From Trichodesmium sp002260545 (GTDB taxonomy: Bacteria; Cyanobacteriota; Cyanobacteriia; Cyanobacteriales; Microcoleaceae), in contig NZ_JBNHEQ010000202.1 of NCBI RefSeq assembly GCF_050016015.1, positions 51,971 to 115,970 of the forward strand: a DNA stretch of 64,000 bases, given 5' to 3'. The notes under the pieces are model-generated. The model saw only the letters and a list, made by a program, of their open reading frames with translations. It searched no databases and was not told where the DNA came from. Shown here in pieces: positions 1-8,372 of this stretch (positions are counted from its first letter, which is position 1; the number at the start of each line of letters is the position of its first letter). Made by a program: the position numbers and the translations under genes.

Positions 1-1218
1 ACCATCTAATATTGGTGGAGCATCTTGGGGGTCGTAGCGCAGGGGTTGAACAACTGTTCTTGTAATTGTTTCGGTATTTGTGATTGCCTGATCGGTTCCA
101 GGAATATTAACCGTATTAACCTGAGTTACTGGTTGGCTTGTTACAATGGCACTTTCTGCTCCAAGACTCACTAAGAAACCTGCAGCTTCTTGGGCCGGAA
201 CTTGGTTTAAACGGAAGGAGCGAACCACAACATTTCTGGCTTCTGCTGGTAGTTCTTGTCCTACAAATACTGTGTTACCTACTCGGTTGGCTTGCAACCC
301 ACTTAGACGTAAAACGTAGTTAAAAACATCTTGAACTGGCTCATTTTCAATATCTAGGGAAATAGTCGGCCCTGTTTCTGCTTCTGGGTCTCCTCCTGAA
401 CTAAAGGCAACGTTTAATCCTGCTGCTCTAGCTAGTAAGGCTAAAACATCTCTAACTGGAGCATCTCGTAATACTAAACGAGGTATTTTTTCTTGGGTGC
501 TTAAATCTATAACTTCTACTGAAGGGTTGATATTAGATATTGCTATATCGCCTACTGGTGGTGCTACTGCTCGTGGTTGAAAGGGTGGTACTTCACTGGG
601 GGAGGGTTGTCCTGGTAGAGTTGGGAAACCATCTCCTGTTAGTCCTGAGTCTGGTAATAGTACCTCTGGCTTTGGGCTTGTAGTTGTTTCTCTAGAAGGT
701 ATTACAGTTCTTTCAGGTTCTACTGGTGGGGTTGGAGGTTCTGCGGGAGGAGGTGCTGCTTCTGAGGGTGGGGGAAAACTATTGGGCTGGGGTCTTTGAG
801 CTATTTCTCCTGAGCTGACAGCAGCACTGAGGATAATTCCTTGGCCTCCTCCTTGGATAATTCTACCTCTGGGAGGACTTTCTTTACCTCGGATAACTAC
901 CCGCACGCTATTAGCGTCTACCTGCATTACCTCTACATATTCTATACCAGGGGCTGGACTTTCTTTCCGAAATTTGTTGCCCTGGGGTAAGCTGAGTTGG
1001 GCATTGATTATGTCTGCAACGAAAGAGTTGTCTCTGTTGACTGAGAATACTTCGGGGCGATCGCCATTACTGGTAACTAAGACGATATTCATGCCGCCGT
1101 CTGCTGAACTTAACTGAATTTGGGTTATTTGGGTTACTGCAAAGGCTGGGGTCTGGGCTATAATTACTGCCGCGACTCCAGTTAATAGTCCACTACTAAA
1201 TTGTATTTGGTGTTTCAC
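1..1218 (-). CDS. pilQ: Type IV pilus secretin PilQ, N-terminal part (cut by window edge)
   Basis: PilQ forms the outer-membrane secretin pore through which type IV pili pass. The reading frame is open from a GTG at 1218 to the window start (406 codons) and the rest lies outside. Visible in order are a signal peptide ending near residue 27 (QTPAFA), an AMIN-like beta region to about residue 130, a Pro/Ser/Glu-rich linker to about 225, and an STN/secretin N-domain with the RDAPVRDVLALLARAAGLN motif. A GAGG ribosome site lies just upstream; a GTG nine bases further upstream (1227) is also possible. It is the last gene of the pilMNOQ series but is separated from pilO by 890 bp carrying a mobile-type repeat. 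The identification rests on domain order and context; the pore domain itself is not in view. Confidence 0.9.
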   Translation of the reverse strand, partial: MKHQIQFSSGLLTGVAAVIIAQTPAFAVTQITQIQLSSADGGMNIVLVTSNGDRPEVFSVNRDNSFVADIINAQLSLPQGNKFRKESPAPGIEYVEVMQVDANSVRVVIRGKESPPRGRIIQGGGQGIILSAAVSSGEIAQRPQPNSFPPPSEAAPPPAEPPTPPVEPERTVIPSRETTTSPKPEVLLPDSGLTGDGFPTLPGQPSPSEVPPFQPRAVAPPVGDIAISNINPSVEVIDLSTQEKIPRLVLRDAPVRDVLALLARAAGLNVAFSSGGDPEAETGPTISLDIENEPVQDVFNYVLRLSGLQANRVGNTVFVGQELPAEARNVVVRSFRLNQVPAQEAAGFLVSLGAESAIVTSQPVTQVNTVNIPGTDQAITNTETITRTVVQPLRYDPQDAPPILDG

Positions 1219-2108
1219 TTTCCTCACTCCACGTTGGGCTTCTTTATTAATTCAGATGTTGGTCTTGGGCTAGAGTATAGGTCTTTTTCTTCAGATTTGG
1301 AGCTAAAATTTTTTAACTTTTTCTTTTTTTGAATTTTGGTAGTCCTGAAAAGGCAGAGGGGGAGCAGGGGAGTAGGGAGCAGGGGAGAATTTTCCACGCT
1401 TTACCCACAGGGCATCCCCAATATTCATCAATTATTCTTAAAGGTTAAAAATACGAATAGTTTTTATTTGAGGGCATTGAACCAGAGATTTAGACAGAGT
1501 TTAATGATACTTATCGACTGAAAAATCGGTAAATTTTGGCTAATATCATGTCCGGTAGCATCGGTATTGCAAGTGAGAAGGTAAGGAAGAAGGCTTTAGT
1601 TATCTAGGAGAGAAGAAAGAAGAAAAAGAAAAACCTTACATAAGGTAAATATTTCCCCAACTTTTACACAAATGATACCAGCGGACATGATATAAGTCTT
1701 CTATTTTCTGATCCTAAACATCTCGCCTTCTCCTTAAATTGTTAACTCACGATACTTTGAAACAGCCCTATCTAATAGAGGAGGTTTGAGACCTTTTTTT
1801 GTCAGGACATGATTTGAAGGAAGACAATATCAATATTAGGGAAAAGGTGGGGAAATAATTCCCATCTCTGCTTAATACTTCCCTATTTCAATCTCAATTT
1901 TTCCCTAAAAAATAAAGATATAAAGCATTCTATTTCAAGATGAAAAAGTGGTAGTAGGATATTTCCTTATATTCAATTCCGTTATGGTTTTAACCAGGGG
2001 TAATGATTAATTATCTATTAATTTTTAGGGATAAAAAATATGCTCTAATAAAGGGAAAATTTCAGACCTAATTTTTCTGATAAAATAACATTTATTTAGC
2101 AAATTGTG
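1219..2108. other. Non-coding gap between pilO and pilQ
   Basis: No convincing gene is seen. The stretch holds G-rich low-complexity repeats (GGGGAGCAGGGGAGTAGGGAGCAGG type) near 1365-1390 and a complete copy of the ATATCATGTCCGG element at 1542-1695. In related genomes pilM, pilN, pilO and pilQ are usually adjacent, so this gap probably grew by repeat insertion. Confidence 0.7.
1542..1695 (+). repeat. MITE-like element, family A, copy 1
   Basis: The left end reads ATATCATGTCCGGTAGCATC and the right end is the inverted counterpart AGCGGACATGATAT. Inside are GTAAGGAAGAAGGCT and TATCTAGGAGAGAAG, both recurring in the copy at 37749-37904 in opposite orientation. It is about 154 bp long, without an ORF. 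Terminal inverted repeats plus dispersed copies suggest a non-autonomous mobile element. Confidence 0.7.
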
Positions 2109-2885
2109 TTATTTTTTTTCTGGCTCTTCTTTGCCCAATGACTCTTGTTCACTTAAGGCTAATAGAGCGTGCATATCAAAGGATGTTCTGAGTCTACTTT
2201 CTGGCAAGCTAACTGGTACAAATTTATTTTGTTTCCATTCAACTTCTATAACTTGATTTCCTTGTTCGAGTTTAGTTTTTAAGTTTTTCACTACTAATAA
2301 TGTTTGCATCCTTTCTATAGCAATCATAAATGCTCTTGTTTGAGGATAACTGCCTTCAAATTCTACTTTGAATTCTCGTCGCTTTAATTTACCATTTACC
2401 AGTGGTCCTAATGAGTTATCGTTAACTATATAGTTACCATCTTTTGGCTCCACTGGTTGAAATTTTGTCATTTTTGCTTGTTGGTCTTCATCTGTAATTC
2501 CAGCATTAATTTGATCTATGAGTTTATTAATATCGTATAGCAGAGTTTTCATTGTTTTTTCACTGGCAAATAAGCTGGTTACGTCTTCTCTTTGTTTTTC
2601 AGCTTTTTTCCTTTCTGCTTCTGCTTTTGGTCGTTCTTTTATTTGTTTTTGCTGCTCTTTAATTTTGACTTCTGCTGTTTTTATTTCTCCTCTTAATTCA
2701 GCACTTTTTTCGATAGCTGGTTTAAGCTGATTATATCCTAATAAACCTGCTATTCCTAAGCCTACGACACCAATAGCTCCTCCAATAAATCTGGGGTCTT
2801 TGAGAGAGACACCTAGAATTTTCGGACCCCATCCTCCTTCTTCTTGTTCTTCTTGTTCTTCATTCCATTCATTTACTGCTACCAT
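2109..2885 (-). CDS. pilO: Type IV pilus inner-membrane protein PilO-like
   Basis: A PilO-like component of the inner-membrane alignment complex that links the PilM/PilN platform to the PilQ secretin. The 258-residue product has an acidic N-terminus (EEQEEQEE), one membrane segment at about residues 34-52 (FIGGAIGVVGLGIAGLLGY), a charged coiled coil at about 55-105, and a periplasmic domain ending in a Lys/Glu-rich tail. GGAG lies about ten bases before the ATG. The stop of pilN is two bases upstream, so the genes are co-transcribed. Sequence conservation in this family is low; the call leans on topology and on position directly after pilN. Confidence 0.88.
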   Translation of the reverse strand: MVAVNEWNEEQEEQEEGGWGPKILGVSLKDPRFIGGAIGVVGLGIAGLLGYNQLKPAIEKSAELRGEIKTAEVKIKEQQKQIKERPKAEAERKKAEKQREDVTSLFASEKTMKTLLYDINKLIDQINAGITDEDQQAKMTKFQPVEPKDGNYIVNDNSLGPLVNGKLKRREFKVEFEGSYPQTRAFMIAIERMQTLLVVKNLKTKLEQGNQVIEVEWKQNKFVPVSLPESRLRTSFDMHALLALSEQESLGKEEPEKK

Positions 2886-2887
2886 TT

Positions 2888-3709
2888 TTAAAATACTCCT
2901 TTTTCTGTTAGTGTTTCTATTCTATCTACTAATCCAATTGCTCCTTTACTTTTTAATTGAGGCAATAATTCTGATGCACCTAAAGGGCTGAGATTTGTTT
3001 CGATTTTATATTCAACTATTGGGGGTAATTCTGGTATTTCTGGTGCTAAGGTTGAGTTTGATTCTCGTAATTCTAATCTAGTAGGATTAGGTTTTTTCGC
3101 AGCAGTAATAAGTTTGGTTTTTTCTCCTTGGAAAAAGGGAGAGCTTTGCAATAACAATAAAAAGTCATTAATTTGACCGTAAGAATCTGAAGTTCCAGCA
3201 AATGATAGAGTTGCTGTTGGTTTTGAGGGAGCTGGTGTCTCTGTTTTTTCTCCCTTTTTAGCAGATTTTTTGGAGGGAGCTGGGGCTGATACTTTTGGTT
3301 CTTTTTGTTCTATGCTGGTTATTATTACCCCACTAGGTACTAAAGATCCAAACTCTCCTAATAATGCTGACCATGGTTTAATTTGGTCGAAAACTGTGGC
3401 TAAAGCTTTTGCCTCTGCTTTAAATGTCTTAGTTTTTTCTTTGATTGCTTCAAGGTTTTTAACTTGAGCATCAAGCTTACTCAATTCACCATTTAATTTG
3501 TCTAAGTCTGCCTGAAGTTTAGTGTTTACTTGATTTAGATATAACCATCCACCTGCAACTAGACCATTAACTGCTACTGCTGCTGCTGCCCCAATTAGAA
3601 TTGGTTTTGGGTCTTCTAGTGATGGTCCACTACTCGCTGGTTTGGGAATATCTTTTTTATTTTTATATTCTGGGCGATCGTTAAGAAAATTTATATCTAG
3701 GCCATACAT
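2888..3709 (-). CDS. pilN: Type IV pilus inner-membrane protein PilN-like
   Basis: A PilN-like subunit that binds PilM in the cytoplasm through its short N-terminus and pairs with PilO in the membrane. The first residues, MYGLDINFLNDRPEY, match the cytoplasmic PilM-binding strand (typically INLLP/INFL). A membrane segment follows at about residues 37-58, then a coiled coil at about 60-105 and a periplasmic ferredoxin-like region. An Ala/Pro/Lys-rich insert lies at about 140-165. The product has 273 residues. pilM ends six bases upstream and pilO begins two bases downstream, giving a compact operon. Confidence 0.9.
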   Translation of the reverse strand: MYGLDINFLNDRPEYKNKKDIPKPASSGPSLEDPKPILIGAAAAVAVNGLVAGGWLYLNQVNTKLQADLDKLNGELSKLDAQVKNLEAIKEKTKTFKAEAKALATVFDQIKPWSALLGEFGSLVPSGVIITSIEQKEPKVSAPAPSKKSAKKGEKTETPAPSKPTATLSFAGTSDSYGQINDFLLLLQSSPFFQGEKTKLITAAKKPNPTRLELRESNSTLAPEIPELPPIVEYKIETNLSPLGASELLPQLKSKGAIGLVDRIETLTEKGVF

Positions 3710-3715
3710 ATTAAT

Positions 3716-4813
3716 TTATACCTCTCTTAGTCCTAAACCTAATACAATTCCTAAACCGGAACGTTGTTCTGGCGGAATTTCTTCTTCTGTTTCTAAGGCT
3801 AAAGTTTCGATTGGATCGACTTTAGACGCTGGTAAACTTAAACGTTGCATGAAAAAGTCATCTACTTGTCCTATTGCTGCTCCCGATCCTGTTAATAATA
3901 ATTGTGCCACCTCCAAATCTTCAAATTGATTGAGATAGAAGTCTATTGAGCGTCGCAGTTCATCTCCTAATTCTGCTAATACTTTTAGTAGAGCATTTGT
4001 TCCGGGATTTGGTTCGTTTCCTGTGACTCCCATTGTATCTAATACTGGAACGGTCATCCCTAATAACTCTGTAGTATCTCTGGTTGGAGGTAAGTTCATT
4101 GCTTCGTTTAAGGAGGATTGCATTTGATAGGTGCCAATAGGAATTGTCCGGTTAAATTGGGGTATTCCGTCTACTACGATAGCAAGTTCGGTACTGTCAA
4201 ATTCTAAATCTGCAATGACTGTTGCTTCTTGAGGACCATATTGTTGGAGTATATCTTTTACTGTACGGATCAGGGCAAAGTTACTTACTTCTAAAACATC
4301 TATTGCTAATCCTGCTTGTGTAAAAACTTCTATGTAGCCATCTGTTACTTCTTTTCTAGTTGCGACTAAGGCGACTTGTACTTTTTCTAGGTCATCATTT
4401 GGATCTACTATAACTCCTAATTTTTGATAGTCTACATCTGCTTCTTCTCTGGGAAATGGTAAGTATAAACCTGCTTCTTGATTCATATAATCCTGTAATT
4501 CTTCGTCGTTTAATTCTGCTGGTACGGGAATTACACGGGTAACTGCTTCTCTACCTGGAATTGCTGTTGCTACTCTGCGAGTTTTGATGTTATTGTCCTC
4601 TATCATTGACTCTATTAGTTCTGACATTGTGGGGGCATCAATTATTTGACCTTCAAAAAATACATCTTCTGGTACTTCTGCTGTAGCAAAGGTTACTAAT
4701 TTTAATTTATCTCCTTGTTGCCGGATTTCGGCAATATTAATTCTTTCTGGGCCGAGTTCTATTCCTATTCCTGGTTTCTTTTTTTTAAACAGGTTTTTTA
4801 AGTAATTAACCAT
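3716..4813 (-). CDS. pilM: Type IV pilus assembly ATPase PilM
   Basis: PilM is a cytoplasmic actin/FtsA-fold nucleotide-binding protein that anchors the pilus alignment complex. The 365-residue product starts with a basic stretch (KNLFKKKK), then the first phosphate-binding loop GIGIELGPERINIAEI at about residues 15-30. The SHS2-like region with IPGREAVTRVIPVP follows, and the adenosine motif LLLTGSGAAIG comes near the C-terminus. Length and motif order fit the family. GGAG sits eight bases before the ATG. It is the first gene of the pilMNO run; no clear promoter was identified upstream. Confidence 0.95.
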   Translation of the reverse strand: MVNYLKNLFKKKKPGIGIELGPERINIAEIRQQGDKLKLVTFATAEVPEDVFFEGQIIDAPTMSELIESMIEDNNIKTRRVATAIPGREAVTRVIPVPAELNDEELQDYMNQEAGLYLPFPREEADVDYQKLGVIVDPNDDLEKVQVALVATRKEVTDGYIEVFTQAGLAIDVLEVSNFALIRTVKDILQQYGPQEATVIADLEFDSTELAIVVDGIPQFNRTIPIGTYQMQSSLNEAMNLPPTRDTTELLGMTVPVLDTMGVTGNEPNPGTNALLKVLAELGDELRRSIDFYLNQFEDLEVAQLLLTGSGAAIGQVDDFFMQRLSLPASKVDPIETLALETEEEIPPEQRSGLGIVLGLGLREV

Positions 4814-5234
4814 TTTTCTTTCTCCTGGTTTTAATTTGAAGCAAAATTTGCTTTTGTTAGGTTAGTGTAAGTTACAGAATAATTAATAATTCATATTTAA
4901 TAATTCATATTTAATAATTCATATTTCAAGCCCCCCTTTAAAGGGAAAAAAAAGACTTTTTTTCCTTTTAGTCAATCCTCTCCCTAAAAACTATACCTTA
5001 TAAGGAACTATGAAAACCTTGTGGAGAATAAGGTGGCAGGGAGTAGGGCAGAAGGGAGTAAGAGTTATAGTAGCCAAGTAAAACTACTTAAATTTTTCAA
5101 GAAAATGGATTAAAGAATATATTTTTTATCCAGAAAAACCCTATCCAAGACTCACGCAAAACTTGCCTATAATGTCTACTTTTTATGTTAAGAAAGATGT
5201 TTATAAAGTATAGCCCTAAAAGAGAGAGTTCATT

Positions 5235-5495
5235 AATTGATAATTGATAATTGATAATTGATAATTACCTCTCCCTAAAAGGGAGAGGTAAGACGAATAA
5301 GGAAAAGATTTATTTCTCTTGGTCGATGGGATATGGCGAGGTTTCCTCGCCATCCCTCGACCGCTTTTTCCCTTGAAGCCTCCCCTTGGATAGGGGAAAA
5401 AAGTGCTAGGATATTTCCTGATCTTCAATTCCCGTGCGGTTTTAACCAGAGGTAATTATCCATTATCCATTATCCATTATCCATTATCCATTAAT
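5235..5495. repeat. Short tandem heptamer repeats
   Basis: Two runs of seven-base units: four or more ATTGATA units near 5235-5267 and about five TTATCCA units near 5457-5495. Such short tandemly repeated repetitive sequences are known from filamentous cyanobacteria. The same heptamers recur at 28733, 44448, 46805, 48106, 55150 and 59830. Confidence 0.8.
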
Positions 5496-5571
5496 GAAAT
5501 ATCCTATTGACTCCCTGTTCCCTATTTCCTATTCCCTCTCTCAATTAGGAAATTCCTCAAATACTAATCCT

Positions 5572-5616
5572 AAATAATTTGTGAAAAAAAATTGTAGGGG
5601 TTTGGAAACCAAATCC
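5572..5616 (-). repeat. Hairpin repeat family F, copy 1
   Basis: Read on the minus strand this gives GGATTTGGTTTCCAAACCCCT followed by ACAATTTTTTTTCACAAATT. Similar copies occur on the plus strand at 18331-18372, 20837-20882 and 29476-29522. The inverted arms GGTTTGG/CCAAACC followed by a T-run resemble a terminator, but copies occur away from gene ends too. Confidence 0.65.
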
Positions 5617-6260
5617 TATCTTAGCTTAGGTTGGGAAATCAAACGCCTATGAGGCTTTGTTGCATGAAAGTATATAGCTGCCACACTTGCTTGTGCATAT
5701 GTACAATAATAACCTGCGGAAATTTATCTAACTATTGGACAATAGATGAATAGAACATCAATTTTGATGCATGAAAAGGCTGAAACTTTTATCTGTAAAG
5801 GCTTTGAGGTTTAATTTGCTAGCCCTAACTATTGGATAATAGATGAATAGAACATCAATAATTGCGAAAGAGAGCGATATAGCTGCCGCACTTGCTCCCC
5901 ACGGGAGTGTGGGAGGAGGGGGGAGAATTAAACAGAAGAATAATGAACATTAACTGGATAATAATTAGGGAATAATTTATTTTATTTGTGTTAATTACTT
6001 GATAACTGAAGTGTCACTCAAGTATAGCCTTAATGCATGGGAATTGGTATTACAACCTATTTAGGATTGCTAAAGTAGAACTACTATTAATTTTTGAACC
6101 TCTTGCTAGCTGTCTAAAGCCTAAAATTTTGTACCTCAAGTTTTCGAGGAATTATTATAGTGTAGAGAGGTTCCATGAAACATCTCTACTGTGGTCTAAT
6201 AAAGTGAAAATTGCTGTAATTATAAGACAGCATATGAGATGTTTTTCTAAAATTTATCAA

Positions 6261-7538
6261 ATGTTTATTATAGTTAAATGGAAAAGGTTCCAGGTATTTG
6301 CTATTTTGGGACTAATACTAACATTTTTGATTGGTTGTAATACTCCCTATCCTAATTTAAAGACTAAAGAAATTGAGTTTTGGACGATACAGCTTCAACC
6401 TCAGTTTACTAATTATTTTAATCAGTTGATTGCTGATTTTGAAGCAGATAATCCAGGTTTATCGGTGCGATGGGTTGATGTACCTTGGTCTGAGATGGAA
6501 AGCAAAATTGAGAGTGCTATTTTGACAGAAACTCTTCCAGATGTTGTTAATCTTAATTCAAGTTTTGCACATTTATTGACTGAACCTAATGCTTGGTTAA
6601 ATTTGGATACTATTTTATCAGATTCGGTTAAGAATGAATATTTATCCAATCTTTGGCAAGCTAGTCAGATTAATGGTAAAAGTTTTGCTATTCCATGGTA
6701 TTGTAGGACAAATATAACAATCTATAATTCAGAGCTATTTAAACAAGCAGAAGTTGATCGACTTCCAACAACTTATACAGAGTTGGCTAAGGTAGCTAAA
6801 CAAATTAAAGAAAGAACTGATAAATATGCTTTTTTTGTTTCTTTTTCACCACAAGGAGGAAATGAAGTATTAGAGTCTTTTCCTAAGATGGGGGTTAAAT
6901 TAATAGATGTTGATGGAAAAGCTGCTTTTAATACTCCAGTTGGCAAGGAAGTATTTAAGTATTGGGTTGATTTATATAGGGAAGGTTTATTACCAGAGGA
7001 AGTATTAACACAAGGGATTCAAGCTGGGGAAGATTTGTATCAAGCAGGGGAAATTGCTATGGTATTTTCTGGACCAGAATTGATTGAAGCTATCTCTGAA
7101 AATACACCAGAAATTGGAAAAGTATCACTCCCAACATCTCAAATTACCGGTAAGAGTAATAAGAATAGTCTAGTATTAATGAATTTTGCTATTTCTAGCA
7201 ATACTAAACTACCGGATAAAGCGCTGAAATTTGCTTTGTTTATTACTAATTATCAAAATCAAATGGCTTTTACTCAGGAGAATAATGTTTTACCTTCTAC
7301 AACTAAGACATTAGAGAATAGTTATTTTCAAAATATTCCTGATGATGCTTCTACTCAAGATCGGGCGCGAGTTATTAGTGCTAGTCAAATTTTTAAAGCA
7401 GAAGTTTTACTCCCAAGAGTTAAAAATTTGGATAAGTTGAAACAAATTATTTATCAAAATTTGCAGGTAACTATTTTGGGAGAAAAAACTATTGAACAGG
7501 CGATCACTGATGCTGCATCTGAATGGAATAAGCTATAG
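6261..7538 (+). CDS. Extracellular solute-binding lipoprotein, family 1 (sugar-type)
   Basis: A periplasmic substrate-binding lipoprotein of the maltose/multiple-sugar ABC type, anchored through a lipobox (LTFLIGC, Cys near residue 26). From ATG 6261 the product has 425 residues. SBP_bac_1 features include IEFWTIQLQPQFTNYFNQLI and the FEADNPGLSVRWVDVPW segment, then ETLPDVVNLNSSFA and GEIAMVFSGPELIEAI. An upstream start at 6033 is unlikely because that stretch (GATAACTGAAGTGT...GCATGGGAATTGGTAT) is a dispersed repeat found again near 50740-50792; 6234 is a further possibility. No permease or ATPase gene is adjacent, so it must use a transporter encoded elsewhere or act as a sensor. The substrate is unknown. 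Confidence 0.82.
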   Translation: MFIIVKWKRFQVFAILGLILTFLIGCNTPYPNLKTKEIEFWTIQLQPQFTNYFNQLIADFEADNPGLSVRWVDVPWSEMESKIESAILTETLPDVVNLNSSFAHLLTEPNAWLNLDTILSDSVKNEYLSNLWQASQINGKSFAIPWYCRTNITIYNSELFKQAEVDRLPTTYTELAKVAKQIKERTDKYAFFVSFSPQGGNEVLESFPKMGVKLIDVDGKAAFNTPVGKEVFKYWVDLYREGLLPEEVLTQGIQAGEDLYQAGEIAMVFSGPELIEAISENTPEIGKVSLPTSQITGKSNKNSLVLMNFAISSNTKLPDKALKFALFITNYQNQMAFTQENNVLPSTTKTLENSYFQNIPDDASTQDRARVISASQIFKAEVLLPRVKNLDKLKQIIYQNLQVTILGEKTIEQAITDAASEWNKL

Positions 7539-7598
7539 TTTTTTATGTTTAGTTTTTTATGTTTAAAATTTTTCTATCTATAATCTCCCGAATCCAAA

Positions 7599-7742
7599 AG
7601 CACAAATTTTTTCATTCTCTGAAGCTCCTGAAATAAAAATCGCGCGTGAAAGGATTTTCTGTTGCGCCCTCACAATTTTTATGATATCATAAAAAATATA
7701 TGGAGTCGTTCGCCTATATGCATGATTTTTTATTCAACTAAA
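7599..7742. repeat. Element D, copy 1
   Basis: Shares TTCATTCTCTGAAGCTCCTG, AAATAAAAATCGCGCGT and TTCGCCTAT...TTATTCAAC blocks with 8001-8145. More diverged forms are at 26738-26875 and 27010-27146. The central hairpin is partly decayed here. Confidence 0.7.
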
Positions 7743-8000
7743 TTTACTGGCTCAGAGACCATCAAAATATTTAGGAATTTTTCCTAGAGCGTGCCATCAA
7801 TTAAATCTGAAAGGATGATGTGGCAAGAGTTTTTGGTTTTTGGTCTTGAAAGAATCCAGATGCTAAAAACCTTAATTGACAAAGCTTTTAAGGTCTAATT
7901 CATGGCAGACCCTAACAGCAATAGCAGAAATATTTTCATCTTGTGGAGCTTCTGGAAAATTCTTTTTTTCCCGATCAAATCTTTCCATCCATCCCTAGTG

Positions 8001-8145
8001 CAAAACCACAATTTTTTTCATTCTCTGAAGCTCCTGAAATAAAAATCGCGCGTCAAAGTATTTTCTGTTGCACCCTCACAATTTTTATGATATCATAAAA
8101 ATTGTGAGGGCTAGTTCGCCTATGTGCATGACTTTTTGTTCAACA
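8001..8145. repeat. Element D, copy 2, with a perfect 38-bp palindrome
   Basis: At 8073-8110 the sequence CCCTCACAATTTTTATGAT is followed directly by its exact reverse complement, giving a 19-bp perfect stem with no loop. The rest of the unit matches copy 1. Neither copy encodes a protein. Confidence 0.8.
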
Positions 8146-8372
8146 AAAGAAACATAATTTCCCATTTATGGAACTCCTTTCCACTTTGCTACGCAGATGA
8201 AAGGTGAACGTTCAGGTTGTAGAAAGGAAAATAAATGTAAAAGATACACTTAGGAGTTCTATAACGAATAACCTTTCAAGGGGATGAAAAGAAATACTGA
8301 AGTTTTTCCAGCCTCCTAATTTGTTAGATTTGAGGTACTAATAACTAAAATGAAACTACTAATTAGAACCAA

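Larger units (their letters stand above)
4814..6260. other. Long repeat-rich non-coding region
   Basis: About 1.4 kb without a convincing gene. It holds three tandem copies of TTAATAATTCATAT (about 4881-4925), tandem ATTGATA heptamers at about 5235-5267, tandem TTATCCA heptamers at about 5457-5495, and a copy of the TATGTTAAGAAAGATG repeat at 5160-5218. It also has an inverted copy of the GGTTTGGAAACCAAA hairpin repeat at 5572-5616. Two near-identical stretches AACTATTGGAYAATAGATGA (5729 and 5827) and two ATAGCTGCC-CACTTGCT stretches (5673, 5879) suggest a decayed mobile element. Confidence 0.7.
7539..8372. other. Non-coding region with duplicated element D
   Basis: No gene is seen. It is dominated by two copies of a roughly 145-bp unit (7599-7742 and 8001-8145), including a perfect 38-bp palindrome in the second. 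A family C repeat at about 8263-8352 ends in GAGGTACTAATAACTAAAATGA just beyond the 3' end of the next minus-strand gene. Confidence 0.7.

Noticed and set aside
5216..5428. 70-codon minus-strand frame
   Set aside because: Made almost wholly of family B repeat and tandem heptamers (residues such as NYQLSIINYQL are the heptamer translated).
4881..5495. Tandem repeats considered as a CRISPR array
   Set aside because: Units are 7-14 bases without spacers of constant length; no cas gene is present anywhere in the window.
6033..6260. N-terminal extension of the sugar-type binding lipoprotein
   Set aside because: It would place 76 residues before the lipoprotein signal and starts inside a dispersed repeat (also near 50740).
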